DNA from: a bacterium
GTDB taxonomy: Bacteria > Patescibacteriota > Gracilibacteria > JAUYGZ01
Length of the DNA stretch: 6,356 nucleotides
Assembly (NCBI GenBank): GCA_030699855.1
Contig: JAUYKR010000145.1
Location: 1-6,356, forward strand
Direction of reading: 5' to 3'
In this document: in pieces, positions 1 to 4,779 of the stretch
Numbering within the stretch: position 1 is the stretch's first letter
Layout: every line of letters begins with the position of its first letter
Notes under the pieces: generated by a model
Told to the model about the DNA's origin: nothing
The model's database searches: none
Seen by the model: only the letters and a program-made list of their open reading frames with translations
Position numbers and translations under genes: made by a program

Positions 1-194
1 AGTTTTTGTTCTTTTTTCTTCGCCTCCACTGCGGTCTGAAATATTTCAGTATAGATAATTTTCCAGGGGCCTTTTCCTTGAGTCCAATCGGGCCCTCTTT
101 CTCGGTTATGACTTACTATTCGTTTATCAAGGTCAGAAGTAGCACCAATATATATTGTCCCAGCCTCGTTTTCTATCAAGTAAGTAGTCCACAT
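1..194 (-). CDS. GIY-YIG nuclease domain protein, 3' end outside window
   Basis: The minus strand reads from ATG at 194-192 to the window edge, giving 64 codons with no stop. The family consists of small metal-dependent endonuclease domains of about 80-100 residues, found in repair, restriction and mobile-element proteins; stand-alone bacterial copies mostly have no proven role. Visible motifs are the diverged first motif with Tyr5 (TYLIE), the second motif at residues 14-17 (IYIG, Tyr15), then Arg25 in LDKR and His29, the positions expected for catalytic residues. GPW at 42-44 and the IYTE strand at 47-50 follow, then a Lys/Glu-rich helix that in the family carries the metal-binding Glu (Glu57 or Glu62 here). 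About 20 C-terminal residues are missing. No good Shine-Dalgarno precedes the ATG, only AAGAG too close to it. The upstream DNA holds a tRNA-like remnant. The fold is confident; the biological role is unknown. Confidence 0.85.
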   Translation of the reverse strand, partial: MWTTYLIENEAGTIYIGATSDLDKRIVSHNRERGPDWTQGKGPWKIIYTEIFQTAVEAKKKEQK

Positions 195-223
195 GCTCTT
201 ATATAGGGTTTTGAACCGACGTA

Positions 224-235
224 CCGAGTACTCGG
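224..235. repeat. 12-bp perfect palindrome CCGAGTACTCGG
   Basis: The 12 bases read the same on both strands. It lies 27 bp from a second inverted repeat with the same CGAG/CTCG core (262-277), in the gap between the GIY-YIG gene and the ABC exporter gene. On the minus strand it falls inside the tRNA-like remnant, where a variable loop would be. Confidence 0.8.
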
Positions 236-261
236 CATAACAGCCATGCTTCTACCAGCTC

Positions 262-277
262 TCCCGAGACCTCGGGA
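262..277. repeat. 7-bp inverted repeat TCCCGAG/CTCGGGA with 2-bp centre
   Basis: The arms at 262-268 and 271-277 are perfectly complementary around AC. On the minus strand an outer GCTC...GAGC pair encloses it, so an RNA from that strand would form a strong hairpin of about 11 pairs. It shares the CCGAG/CTCGG core with 224-235 and with the hairpin cluster near 3514-3534. Confidence 0.8.
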
Positions 278-286
278 CTGAGCCAC

Positions 287-299
287 GCCGGCAGGCAGG
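287..299. repeat. half copy of the CCTGCCTGCC/GGCAGGCAGG palindrome
   Basis: GCCGGCAGGCAGG is identical to the right half plus the first three left-side bases of the perfect 20-bp palindrome at 2287-2306. Here the rest of the left half is degraded. On the minus strand it borders the 5' end of the tRNA-like remnant. Confidence 0.65.
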
Positions 300-323
300 T
301 ACCTCGGATCAAAGGTGCCCTCC

Positions 324-351
324 TTAAGAGAAAGCGTAGGAAGTCTACTAT
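324..351 (+). promoter_or_regulatory. possible promoter for the ABC exporter gene
   Basis: A -35-like TTAAGA (324-329) lies 16 bp before a -10-like TACTAT (346-351); each matches four of six consensus bases. TATAGA at 349-354 is an alternative -10. Transcription would start near 358, leaving a leader of about 40 nt before the ATG at 400. The match is weak and position is its main support. Confidence 0.3.
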
Positions 352-388
352 AGATTGTTTTGGGCGAGCAACCCGAAAACATCCAAGC

Positions 389-392
389 AGGG
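389..392 (+). promoter_or_regulatory. Shine-Dalgarno AGGG of the ABC exporter gene
   Basis: AGGG seven bases before ATG 400 is the only convincing ribosome-binding site in the window. It decides the start in favour of 400 over the upstream TTG at 355. Confidence 0.6.
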
Positions 393-399
393 CTCAGAG

Positions 400-2247
400 A
401 TGACCAGAGACGGTGTTTTGTTTTCGCAACGAGGGCAACTATACTGGAATCCTCTTCCCACCCCTGTGAGCAGTACTCAATCCCTCCCCTTTTCCCAAAT
501 CCTCAGCTTCGCCTGGAAGTTTTTGAAGGACAAGCCCGGACGGCTGTTTCTGGCCTTCCTGGGGCTGGTCGGCACGGTCATTTGCGATCTGCTGACGCCG
601 GTGATTTTGGGAAAATTGACTGACTTTTTGTCGACAAACGCCGCTCATCCTTCAGCGGTGATATACGACGCCATAGGCTATGTGGGCCTGTTCGTGATCA
701 TCGGCATTCTGTATTGGATTTTCCGTCACTTCAGCTGGTTCATCTGGGCCAGAATGGTGGTACAAGCCATGCAGGACGTGGGAGAGCAGGCTTTGTACAA
801 GGTACAACGATTTTCCACCGACTGGCACGAGAGCTCCTTTTCCGGCGCTACCGTCACCAAAATCAAGCGGGGCATGAGAGGCCTGCAGAGTTTCATCGAT
901 TTATTTTTCTACAACTTTATCCCTTTGGGTCTGCTAATGGTCGGGATGATGACCATTTTGGTTCTAAAGCACGCCTTGCTGGGAATCATCATCGGCATCG
1001 GCATGCTCATCTACGCCGTCGTAAGTATTGCTCTGGCCCTTCGCTACGTAATGCCGGCCTCGACGGAGGAGAACCGGCATGACAGCCGCGTTGGCGCCGC
1101 GCTGGCGGACGTGATTTCCTGCAGCGCTACCGTCAAATCCTTTGCTCAGGAACGGGCAGAAGACCAGCGCTTCCACCAGGTGATGACGGGCTTCCGTCTG
1201 GCTTCTTTAAAGTCATGGTTTCGCTCCCAGTACACGAACATTATCCAGGATGTCATCATGACCCTGTACAAAGTCGTCTTCCTGGGATTCTCCCTGTGGC
1301 TGTGGATCACGCAAGTGTTTACCGTCGGCGATTTCATCTTCGTCTTCGCCAGCTACCGCATGATCGCCGCCTACCTGCGCCAGATCGGCGACGAGATTCG
1401 CCGCCTGCAGATGGCCGCTGCGGATATGGAAGACGTGATTCGCTTCGCTCACCGAGACTTTGAGGTCAAAGACACATCCGACGCTAAAGTTTTAAAAACC
1501 TCCCAGGGAAAAATTACCTTCGACAAAATCAGCTTTACCTACCGCAGTCAGCGCCAACCGATCTTCAGCGATTTTTCTCTCACCATTGAACCCGGGGAAA
1601 AAATCGCCCTGGTCGGCCACTCCGGCGCCGGAAAGTCCACGTTTGTGAAACTCCTGCAACGCCTCTACGACGTCCAGCGTGGCGCCATCACCATCGATGG
1701 TCTAAACATCGCCGATGTCACCCTGAGGAGCCTGAGAGACCACATCGTCCTGGTTCCACAGGACGCTATTTTGTTCCACCGAAGTCTGGAAGAAAACATT
1801 CGCTACGGCAATCCCGAGGCAACCGCAGAAGAAATCATTGAAGCCGCCAGGAAAGCTCATGCTCACGAGTTCATCGACAAGTTTCCGGAAGGATACCAGA
1901 CCATGGTCGGCGAACGAGGAATTAAGTTGTCCGGCGGCGAGCGCCAGCGAGTGGCTATCGCCAGGGCTATTTTGAGCAAGGCTCCGATTTTAATTTTGGA
2001 CGAAGCTACCAGTTCGCTCGACTCGATTTCCGAGCACTACATCCAGGACGCCCTGGACAAAGTGATGAAAAATCGGACCACCATCGCCATCGCTCACCGC
2101 CTGTCCACGATTAAAAAGGTCGACCGGATTCTCGTCTTCGAAAACGGCCGGATTGCGGAAGAGGGAACCCATGAGTCGCTGGTCCACAAAAAAGGTGGCA
2201 TCTATCAGCGGCTCTATGAAATGCAAGCAGGAGGATTCATCGAATAA
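400..2247 (+). CDS. ABC exporter, fused membrane and ATPase domains
   Basis: A 615-residue half-transporter of the MsbA/multidrug-exporter type. Two copies should dimerise in the inner membrane and use ATP to move a substrate, often a lipid, drug or peptide, outward; the substrate cannot be read from sequence. The membrane domain spans roughly residues 45-335, with hydrophobic segments near 48-72, 91-118, 165-188, 190-214 and 280-325. The ATPase domain (about 370-615) has every key motif: Walker A GHSGAGKST at 406-414, Q-loop Gln454, signature LSGGERQR at 510-517, Walker B ILILDE at 530-535 with Glu535 as catalytic base, and H-loop His566. The length is normal for the family. I chose ATG 400 because AGGG (389-392) lies seven bases before it; an in-frame TTG at 355 would add 15 unlikely residues. 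The gene stands alone and converges with the winged-helix gene. Nothing suggests inactivation. Confidence 0.95.
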   Translation: MTRDGVLFSQRGQLYWNPLPTPVSSTQSLPFSQILSFAWKFLKDKPGRLFLAFLGLVGTVICDLLTPVILGKLTDFLSTNAAHPSAVIYDAIGYVGLFVIIGILYWIFRHFSWFIWARMVVQAMQDVGEQALYKVQRFSTDWHESSFSGATVTKIKRGMRGLQSFIDLFFYNFIPLGLLMVGMMTILVLKHALLGIIIGIGMLIYAVVSIALALRYVMPASTEENRHDSRVGAALADVISCSATVKSFAQERAEDQRFHQVMTGFRLASLKSWFRSQYTNIIQDVIMTLYKVVFLGFSLWLWITQVFTVGDFIFVFASYRMIAAYLRQIGDEIRRLQMAAADMEDVIRFAHRDFEVKDTSDAKVLKTSQGKITFDKISFTYRSQRQPIFSDFSLTIEPGEKIALVGHSGAGKSTFVKLLQRLYDVQRGAITIDGLNIADVTLRSLRDHIVLVPQDAILFHRSLEENIRYGNPEATAEEIIEAARKAHAHEFIDKFPEGYQTMVGERGIKLSGGERQRVAIARAILSKAPILILDEATSSLDSISEHYIQDALDKVMKNRTTIAIAHRLSTIKKVDRILVFENGRIAEEGTHESLVHKKGGIYQRLYEMQAGGFIE

Positions 2248-2253
2248 ATCTCG

Positions 2254-2388
2254 GCAAGGGAAAGGGCATCTGAATTTCGCAGCGAGCCTGCCTGCCGGCA
2301 GGCAGGGACATTTGCAAAATAAGCTACCGAAAAGAAAGAACATACCGAAGCTGCCCGCAGCAAGAAATTCAGTTACCCTTTCCCTTGC
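2254..2388. repeat. large imperfect inverted repeat between convergent genes
   Basis: Left arm 2254-2278 and right arm 2364-2388 pair over 13 bp (GCAAGGGAAAGGG with CCCTTTCCCTTGC), skip three bases, then pair over nine more (CTGAATTTC with GAAATTCAG). GCAGC at 2279-2283 can add five pairs with GCTGC at 2350-2354. The span between the arms carries the perfect 20-bp palindrome at 2287-2306 and a short direct repeat TACCGAA (2325-2331 and 2343-2349). The right arm contains the stop codon and the last codons (SKGKGN) of the minus-strand winged-helix gene. The repeat is certain as sequence; its origin and role are inferred. Confidence 0.9.
2287..2306. repeat. perfect 20-bp palindrome CCTGCCTGCC/GGCAGGCAGG
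   Basis: The sequence equals its own reverse complement over 20 bases. From memory it is a highly repeated intergenic palindrome in many Patescibacteria genomes, where spurious ORFs across it give the peptide LPAGRQ; the count in this genome is unknown. A half copy lies at 287-299. Suggested roles for such repeats (DNA uptake, nucleoid or transcription-end signals) are unproven. Confidence 0.85.
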
Positions 2389-3274
2389 TTATTTTTTTGT
2401 TCTTGGCCTGACTCGACTCCCTGATGGCCAGCTGAATCTTCTTCCGTAATTGCTCAGCCTCTTTTTTAGATCGGCGAACGGACACTTTGCAGCGGGCCCG
2501 CATCTTGAAAATGTTTTTGAACAGTTCGGCCTCGAAGTAATCGATCTGTTGCACCGACTGGAACATCATGGCAAAGTGCTGGGCAATCACCTCTGGGAAA
2601 ATACATTCGAGGATGTAATCATCGCAAACCCACAGACAATAACCCTCCTTCAAAAAAGGAGCGTTGGCGTTGGTGTGAGTGGCAAAGCCCTCGAATCCGG
2701 TCATTTTACAGCCGTATTCATCCAGGAAATGATTGTTCCCGTAGCAAACCTGGCAAGTGGCCCCCTGCTGCACCAGACTGCGGTAAAAACGGGCTTCGAT
2801 GTCGGCAAAACCCAGGGGGTACCAGGGGTGGGAATTGTAGACAAACCACTGCGGCTGTTCGCACAGTTCGGTGATGCGAACCAAGAGGTGATTCCAGGTG
2901 GGATCCAAAGCCATCAGTGATTCGGCAAAAAAATCGGATCGCTCGCCTTCCGCCAACTGAAAGCCAATGATTTCCTCGTCATTTTTACCGTGATGCAGTT
3001 TGACCTTGTCGGAAAAATTTTCCAGGTAGGAAATCCAAACCGAATGCAGGCCCAAGCCGCCTTTGGATTTAACCAGCACTTGCTGCTCAATCAACTGAGA
3101 AACCGTCCGATACAGATTCGCCAGCGAAATCTGGAGTTTGTAAGACTTGGTCAGGGCCAGGTGGAGTTCCGGCATTTTTATCTGCGGATGCTCAGCAACC
3201 ACTTCGAGGAGAGCGCTTTGAACTGGATGAAGGGGGTCAAGCAATTCTTGGTTGTTAAGAATGTATACCACCAA
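2369..3274 (-). CDS. winged-helix DNA-binding protein with unassigned C-terminal domain
   Basis: A 301-residue protein. Residues 16-85 resemble a winged helix of the Fur/MarR kind: a helix from HPVQSALLEVV, then ISLANLYRTVSQLIEQQVLV at 49-68, like the Fur recognition helix (islaTvYRtL), and a basic turn. No Fur metal-binding His/Cys cluster is evident, so Fur itself is unlikely. The C-terminal part (about 95-260) has distinctive stretches NSHPWYPLG (147-155), CYGNNHFLDEYG (177-188) and LWVCDDYILECIFPE (214-228). I recall such proteins as conserved but uncharacterised in Patescibacteria, loosely like effector-binding halves of TrmB-type regulators. The tail (259-301) is Lys/Arg-rich. The likely start is TTG 3274, or GTG one codon later; the next ATG (codon 34) would cut the first helix. 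No Shine-Dalgarno is seen. The role is probably transcription regulation, with unknown ligand and targets. Confidence 0.8.
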   Translation of the reverse strand: MVVYILNNQELLDPLHPVQSALLEVVAEHPQIKMPELHLALTKSYKLQISLANLYRTVSQLIEQQVLVKSKGGLGLHSVWISYLENFSDKVKLHHGKNDEEIIGFQLAEGERSDFFAESLMALDPTWNHLLVRITELCEQPQWFVYNSHPWYPLGFADIEARFYRSLVQQGATCQVCYGNNHFLDEYGCKMTGFEGFATHTNANAPFLKEGYCLWVCDDYILECIFPEVIAQHFAMMFQSVQQIDYFEAELFKNIFKMRARCKVSVRRSKKEAEQLRKKIQLAIRESSQAKNKKISKGKGN

Positions 3275-3413
3275 TTTACAGAATCTGAGAAGCGCCTTGA
3301 AGAACTTACGATTCCCAAATTCTAAGAATATGACAGAAGCGTATTATCAAATAGTGCAAATATAAGATATAATTTATTAATAGACTGGAAAAAGCATAAA
3401 CGCTCTGCCATAC
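3275..3413. other. AT-rich intergenic region, possible promoter for the winged-helix gene
   Basis: No coding sequence is visible. The part 3340-3401 is AT-rich. On the minus strand GATAAT (3348-3343) could be a -10 about 70 bp before the winged-helix start, but no good -35 precedes it. On the plus strand TATAAT (3368-3373) has a weak partner TTATCA at 3344-3349, but no plus-strand gene follows. CAGAATCTG (3279-3287), a CAGA/TCTG palindrome, lies just before the winged-helix start codon. Confidence 0.35.
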
Positions 3414-3421
3414 TTAAAACA

Positions 3422-3549
3422 ACCTCAGATTGAGGTCCTTCGGGACCCATTCTCGCTCCCAGACGTTCTTACCTCCTCTGGTTACCCCCCTTACCAGACT
3501 GGCAGACCGCTCTCCGAGTGAGACTGGGTCTCGGGGGATCATCCCCCGA
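3422..3549. repeat. cluster of five short inverted repeats
   Basis: Within 128 bp there are five inverted repeats: ACCTCA/TGAGGT (3422-3436, 3-base loop), GGTCC-TTCG-GGACC (3434-3447, a classic stable tetraloop), TCTGGT/ACCAGA (3477-3498), GAGAC-TGG-GTCTC (3520-3532) and TCGGGGGAT/ATCCCCCGA (3531-3549, one-base centre). CCGAG (3514-3518) can also pair with CTCGG (3530-3534). No gene is convincing here on either strand. The minus-strand reading downstream of the TrmB gene stays open for 90 codons, but its protein is low-complexity and unlike any family I know. It may be a structured RNA or a nest of repeat remnants. Confidence 0.7.
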
Positions 3550-3660
3550 TTCTTTATCCACTTCCTATGGCAGCCATAAATCTGGTCGCGTTGTTTCAGC
3601 ACCTGGAAGTTGTTTTGGTAATGCCGGAGCTGATACTGTAAAATCAAAAAAACAGCACCC
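3550..3660. other. gene-free stretch after the TrmB-family gene
   Basis: I see no supported gene here. A 24-codon plus-strand reading from ATG 3567 to TAA 3639 is hydrophobic but has no Shine-Dalgarno or promoter. On the minus strand, seven T bases follow the TrmB stop codon closely (complement of 3647-3653), but no stem precedes them, so a normal intrinsic terminator is not supported. Confidence 0.4.
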
Positions 3661-4467
3661 TTATTTCTTTCGCTTTTTATCCACACCCTGCCCCTCGTAT
3701 TCTCCAGCCCTCTCCCAGGCTAAATTGAAGAGACTTCGAAGAGCTTCTGACAAATCTTTGTTGCGCATCTTCATGCCCACCGGTTCACGTCCACTGGTGG
3801 TAAACATCGCCACCATGTCGCCCATGATATTGATCTCGCATTTGCCCGGAAATTTGCCATGGGGAACCAGGCGGGTTTCCCGTAGCTCTTCTTTGTCCCT
3901 ACCCTTGTAGGCGATAGCATTGTCGGTATCTGGCTGAATGCTTTTAACAAAAATATCCTTGGCAATACGCCTTTGCGTGTAACTCCCCCAGTCATCGCCA
4001 GCCAGCTCGGTATGGTAGGTATTCAGCCCAAAACAGAGTTGCTCTTCAACTTTTTCTTGCAGAGTCTCGTCGATGAGATCGGTCACGGCATCCAGTCCTT
4101 GGTAGTATTTAATCTTACCGCGAATTTCTAAAGTGGGCATTTTGCCCTTTTCCCGCAGTTTTTTTAGCTCATCTTTGAGCAGACTAGCGTTCTTTTGCAG
4201 CCGTTGCATTTCCTTGACCTTCACTTCACAGAGCTGGACCAGCTCTTCGGCATCAATAGCGTCGAAGTGGGCCACGTTGTTTTTGATAAAACTAGTCACC
4301 ACCCCCTTGCTTTCCAGACTTTCCAATGTGGTATACACATTCGCCCGCTTGAGGCCTAAGCGCTTGGCAATAATGCTGGCAATAGCCTCCCCGTGGGTAA
4401 GAAGATAGAGGTACACCTTCACCTCATTTTCGGTCAGGCCAAGGTTTTTGAAGAAATTTTCAATCAT
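3661..4467 (-). CDS. TrmB-family transcriptional regulator
   Basis: A 268-residue protein. Residues 1-60 form the TrmB-type winged helix: LGLTENEVKVYLYLLTHGEA, then IAKRLGLKRANVYTTLESLESKGVV, where GLKRANVYTTLESL (38-51) is the recognition helix. Residues 72-108 are a charged helix, probably a dimerising coiled coil (KVKEMQRLQKNASLLKDELKKL). Residues 112-255 fit the effector-binding half, with a conserved-looking WGSYTQRR (160-167), LRETRLVP (195-202), INIMGDMVAMFTT (212-224) and final LAWERA (249-254). The tail is basic (DKKRKK). In archaea TrmB proteins bind sugars and regulate transporters; the bacterial relatives are largely uncharacterised, so the ligand is unknown. ATG 4467 starts right at the first helix and no earlier start is needed. 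No Shine-Dalgarno is present. The gene is divergent from the small membrane protein gene, which makes that gap its likeliest operator region. Confidence 0.88.
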   Translation of the reverse strand: MIENFFKNLGLTENEVKVYLYLLTHGEAIASIIAKRLGLKRANVYTTLESLESKGVVTSFIKNNVAHFDAIDAEELVQLCEVKVKEMQRLQKNASLLKDELKKLREKGKMPTLEIRGKIKYYQGLDAVTDLIDETLQEKVEEQLCFGLNTYHTELAGDDWGSYTQRRIAKDIFVKSIQPDTDNAIAYKGRDKEELRETRLVPHGKFPGKCEINIMGDMVAMFTTSGREPVGMKMRNKDLSEALRSLFNLAWERAGEYEGQGVDKKRKK

Positions 4468-4564
4468 GGTATCAAAAGGGATTTAAGGATACTGAACTCT
4501 TGTCCAGAATTCTCGCACTGTTATCGGCCTTCCACAAGGGTAAGTTGTGAGGAAAGGGGGTAAT

Positions 4565-4590
4565 GCTGTTGATGAAAAGCCAACAACAGC
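4565..4590. repeat. inverted repeat GCTGTTG/CAACAGC
   Basis: Perfect 7-bp arms at 4565-4571 and 4584-4590 flank a 12-base centre. No T-run follows on either strand, so a terminator is unlikely. The spacing suits an operator for a dimeric regulator or an RNA hairpin. It lies about 100 bp upstream of the TrmB gene start and 110 bp upstream of the promoter at 4700. Confidence 0.6.
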
Positions 4591-4648
4591 CTGATGTCCT
4601 GCTCTCTTATCGCGGTGTTGTACTACTTTTCTCAACAGACTTTTGAGG

Positions 4649-4691
4649 GCAAATTCTGAACTTTTAGGCTTATTTAAGCCATTTGCAGAAT
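4649..4691. promoter_or_regulatory. nested stem-loop with two alternative outer stems
   Basis: An inner hairpin GGCTT-ATTT-AAGCC (4667-4680) can be enclosed either by ATTCTG/CAGAAT (4653-4658 with 4686-4691) or by GCAAAT/ATTTGC (4649-4654 with 4681-4686). The two outer stems share bases and exclude each other. The element ends nine bases before the -35 box at 4700, so it is more likely a protein-binding site or part of an upstream transcript than a leader of the downstream gene. Confidence 0.5.
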
Positions 4692-4699
4692 ATCAGCCT

Positions 4700-4727
4700 T
4701 TGACACACATGACCATTCGGCTTTAAT
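4700..4727 (+). promoter_or_regulatory. strong sigma70-type promoter for the membrane protein gene
   Basis: TTGACA (4700-4705, six of six) lies 16 bp before TTTAAT (4722-4727, five of six), the best promoter match in the window. Transcription should start near 4734. An in-frame ATG at 4726 overlaps the -10 box and would not be transcribed from here, which favours ATG 4780 for the next gene. The cysteine-rich gene 34 bp further on probably shares this transcript. Confidence 0.6.
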
Positions 4728-4746
4728 GATCATCCTGAGTTTACTC

Positions 4747-4775
4747 AGGGATTTATTTATCCCTTCATTTTTTTT
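4747..4775 (+). terminator. terminator-like hairpin plus T-run in the leader of the membrane protein gene
   Basis: AGGGAT (4747-4752) and ATCCCT (4759-4764) pair around TTATTT, and after TCA come eight T bases (4768-4775). ATG 4780 follows at once. If transcription starts near 4734, this lies inside the leader and could act as an attenuator. The stem is only six pairs, three of them G-C, so it may be weak or may be just an AT-rich unstructured leader. Confidence 0.4.
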
Positions 4776-4779
4776 CATT

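Larger units (their letters stand above)
200..292 (-). pseudogene. tRNA-like remnant (possibly tRNA-Asn) interrupted by palindromes
   Basis: On the minus strand the order of elements resembles a tRNA: GCCGGCG (a possible 5' acceptor strand), TGGCTCAGT (start of a D arm), GGTAGAAGC (end of a D arm with one extra A), GGCTGTTATGCC (anticodon-arm-like, with GTT where tRNA-Asn has its anticodon, but a loop of only six bases), and GGTTCAAAACC (T-arm-like). It cannot fold as a working tRNA: a 7-bp inverted repeat (262-277) sits in the D arm, a 12-bp perfect palindrome (224-235) sits where the variable loop would be, the T stem has two or three pairs, and there is no 3' acceptor complement. It could instead be an unrelated RNA made of short hairpins. 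The assignment is tentative. Confidence 0.25.
2254..2398 (+). terminator. possible long-stem terminator after the ABC exporter gene
   Basis: The inverted repeat 2254-2388 begins six bases after the exporter stop codon, and seven T bases (2392-2398) follow its right arm, the layout of an intrinsic terminator on the plus strand. The loop is unusually long (about 85 nt), although the internal palindrome would fold it further. For the convergent minus-strand gene the arms come in the opposite order and only a short T-rich stretch (GATTTATT) follows, so bidirectional use is less certain. Confidence 0.45.
4468..4699. other. divergent intergenic region with inverted repeats
   Basis: There is no supported coding sequence between the TrmB start (4467) and the promoter at 4700. 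It contains AGAATTCT (4506-4513, a perfect palindrome about 40 bp before the TrmB start), the inverted repeat at 4565-4590 and the nested stem at 4649-4691. CAGAAT/ATTCTG recurs at 4505-4510, 4653-4658 and 4686-4691. The region could hold operators for the TrmB-family protein; this comes from position alone. Confidence 0.4.

Noticed and set aside
6..206. 66-codon plus-strand reading frame
   Set aside because: It is antisense to the GIY-YIG gene, whose minus-strand translation carries the family motifs.
355..399. TTG 355 as start of the ABC exporter
   Set aside because: It would add 15 residues with no family likeness, while ATG 400 has AGGG seven bases upstream.
2400..2430. CTCCCTGATGGCCAGC as another palindromic repeat
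   Set aside because: The arms do not pair well, and the bases encode QLAIRESS of the winged-helix protein.
2153..2449. 98-codon plus-strand reading frame crossing the 20-bp palindrome
   Set aside because: It overlaps the end of the exporter gene and the end of the winged-helix gene; its LPAGRQ peptide is simply the translated palindrome.
2450..2920. 156-codon plus-strand reading frame
   Set aside because: It is a shadow of the winged-helix gene on the opposite strand and shows no recognisable domain.
3567..3641. 24-codon hydrophobic plus-strand reading frame
   Set aside because: It is short, with no Shine-Dalgarno and only a distant weak promoter-like sequence; chance is the simplest explanation.
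3414..3686. 90-codon minus-strand reading frame over the hairpin cluster
   Set aside because: It overlaps the end of the TrmB gene, its sequence is made largely of translated inverted repeats, and no family or Shine-Dalgarno is visible.
4726..4779. ATG 4726 as start of the small membrane protein
   Set aside because: It overlaps the -10 box of the best promoter and lies before the predicted transcript start; it stays possible only if another promoter is used.
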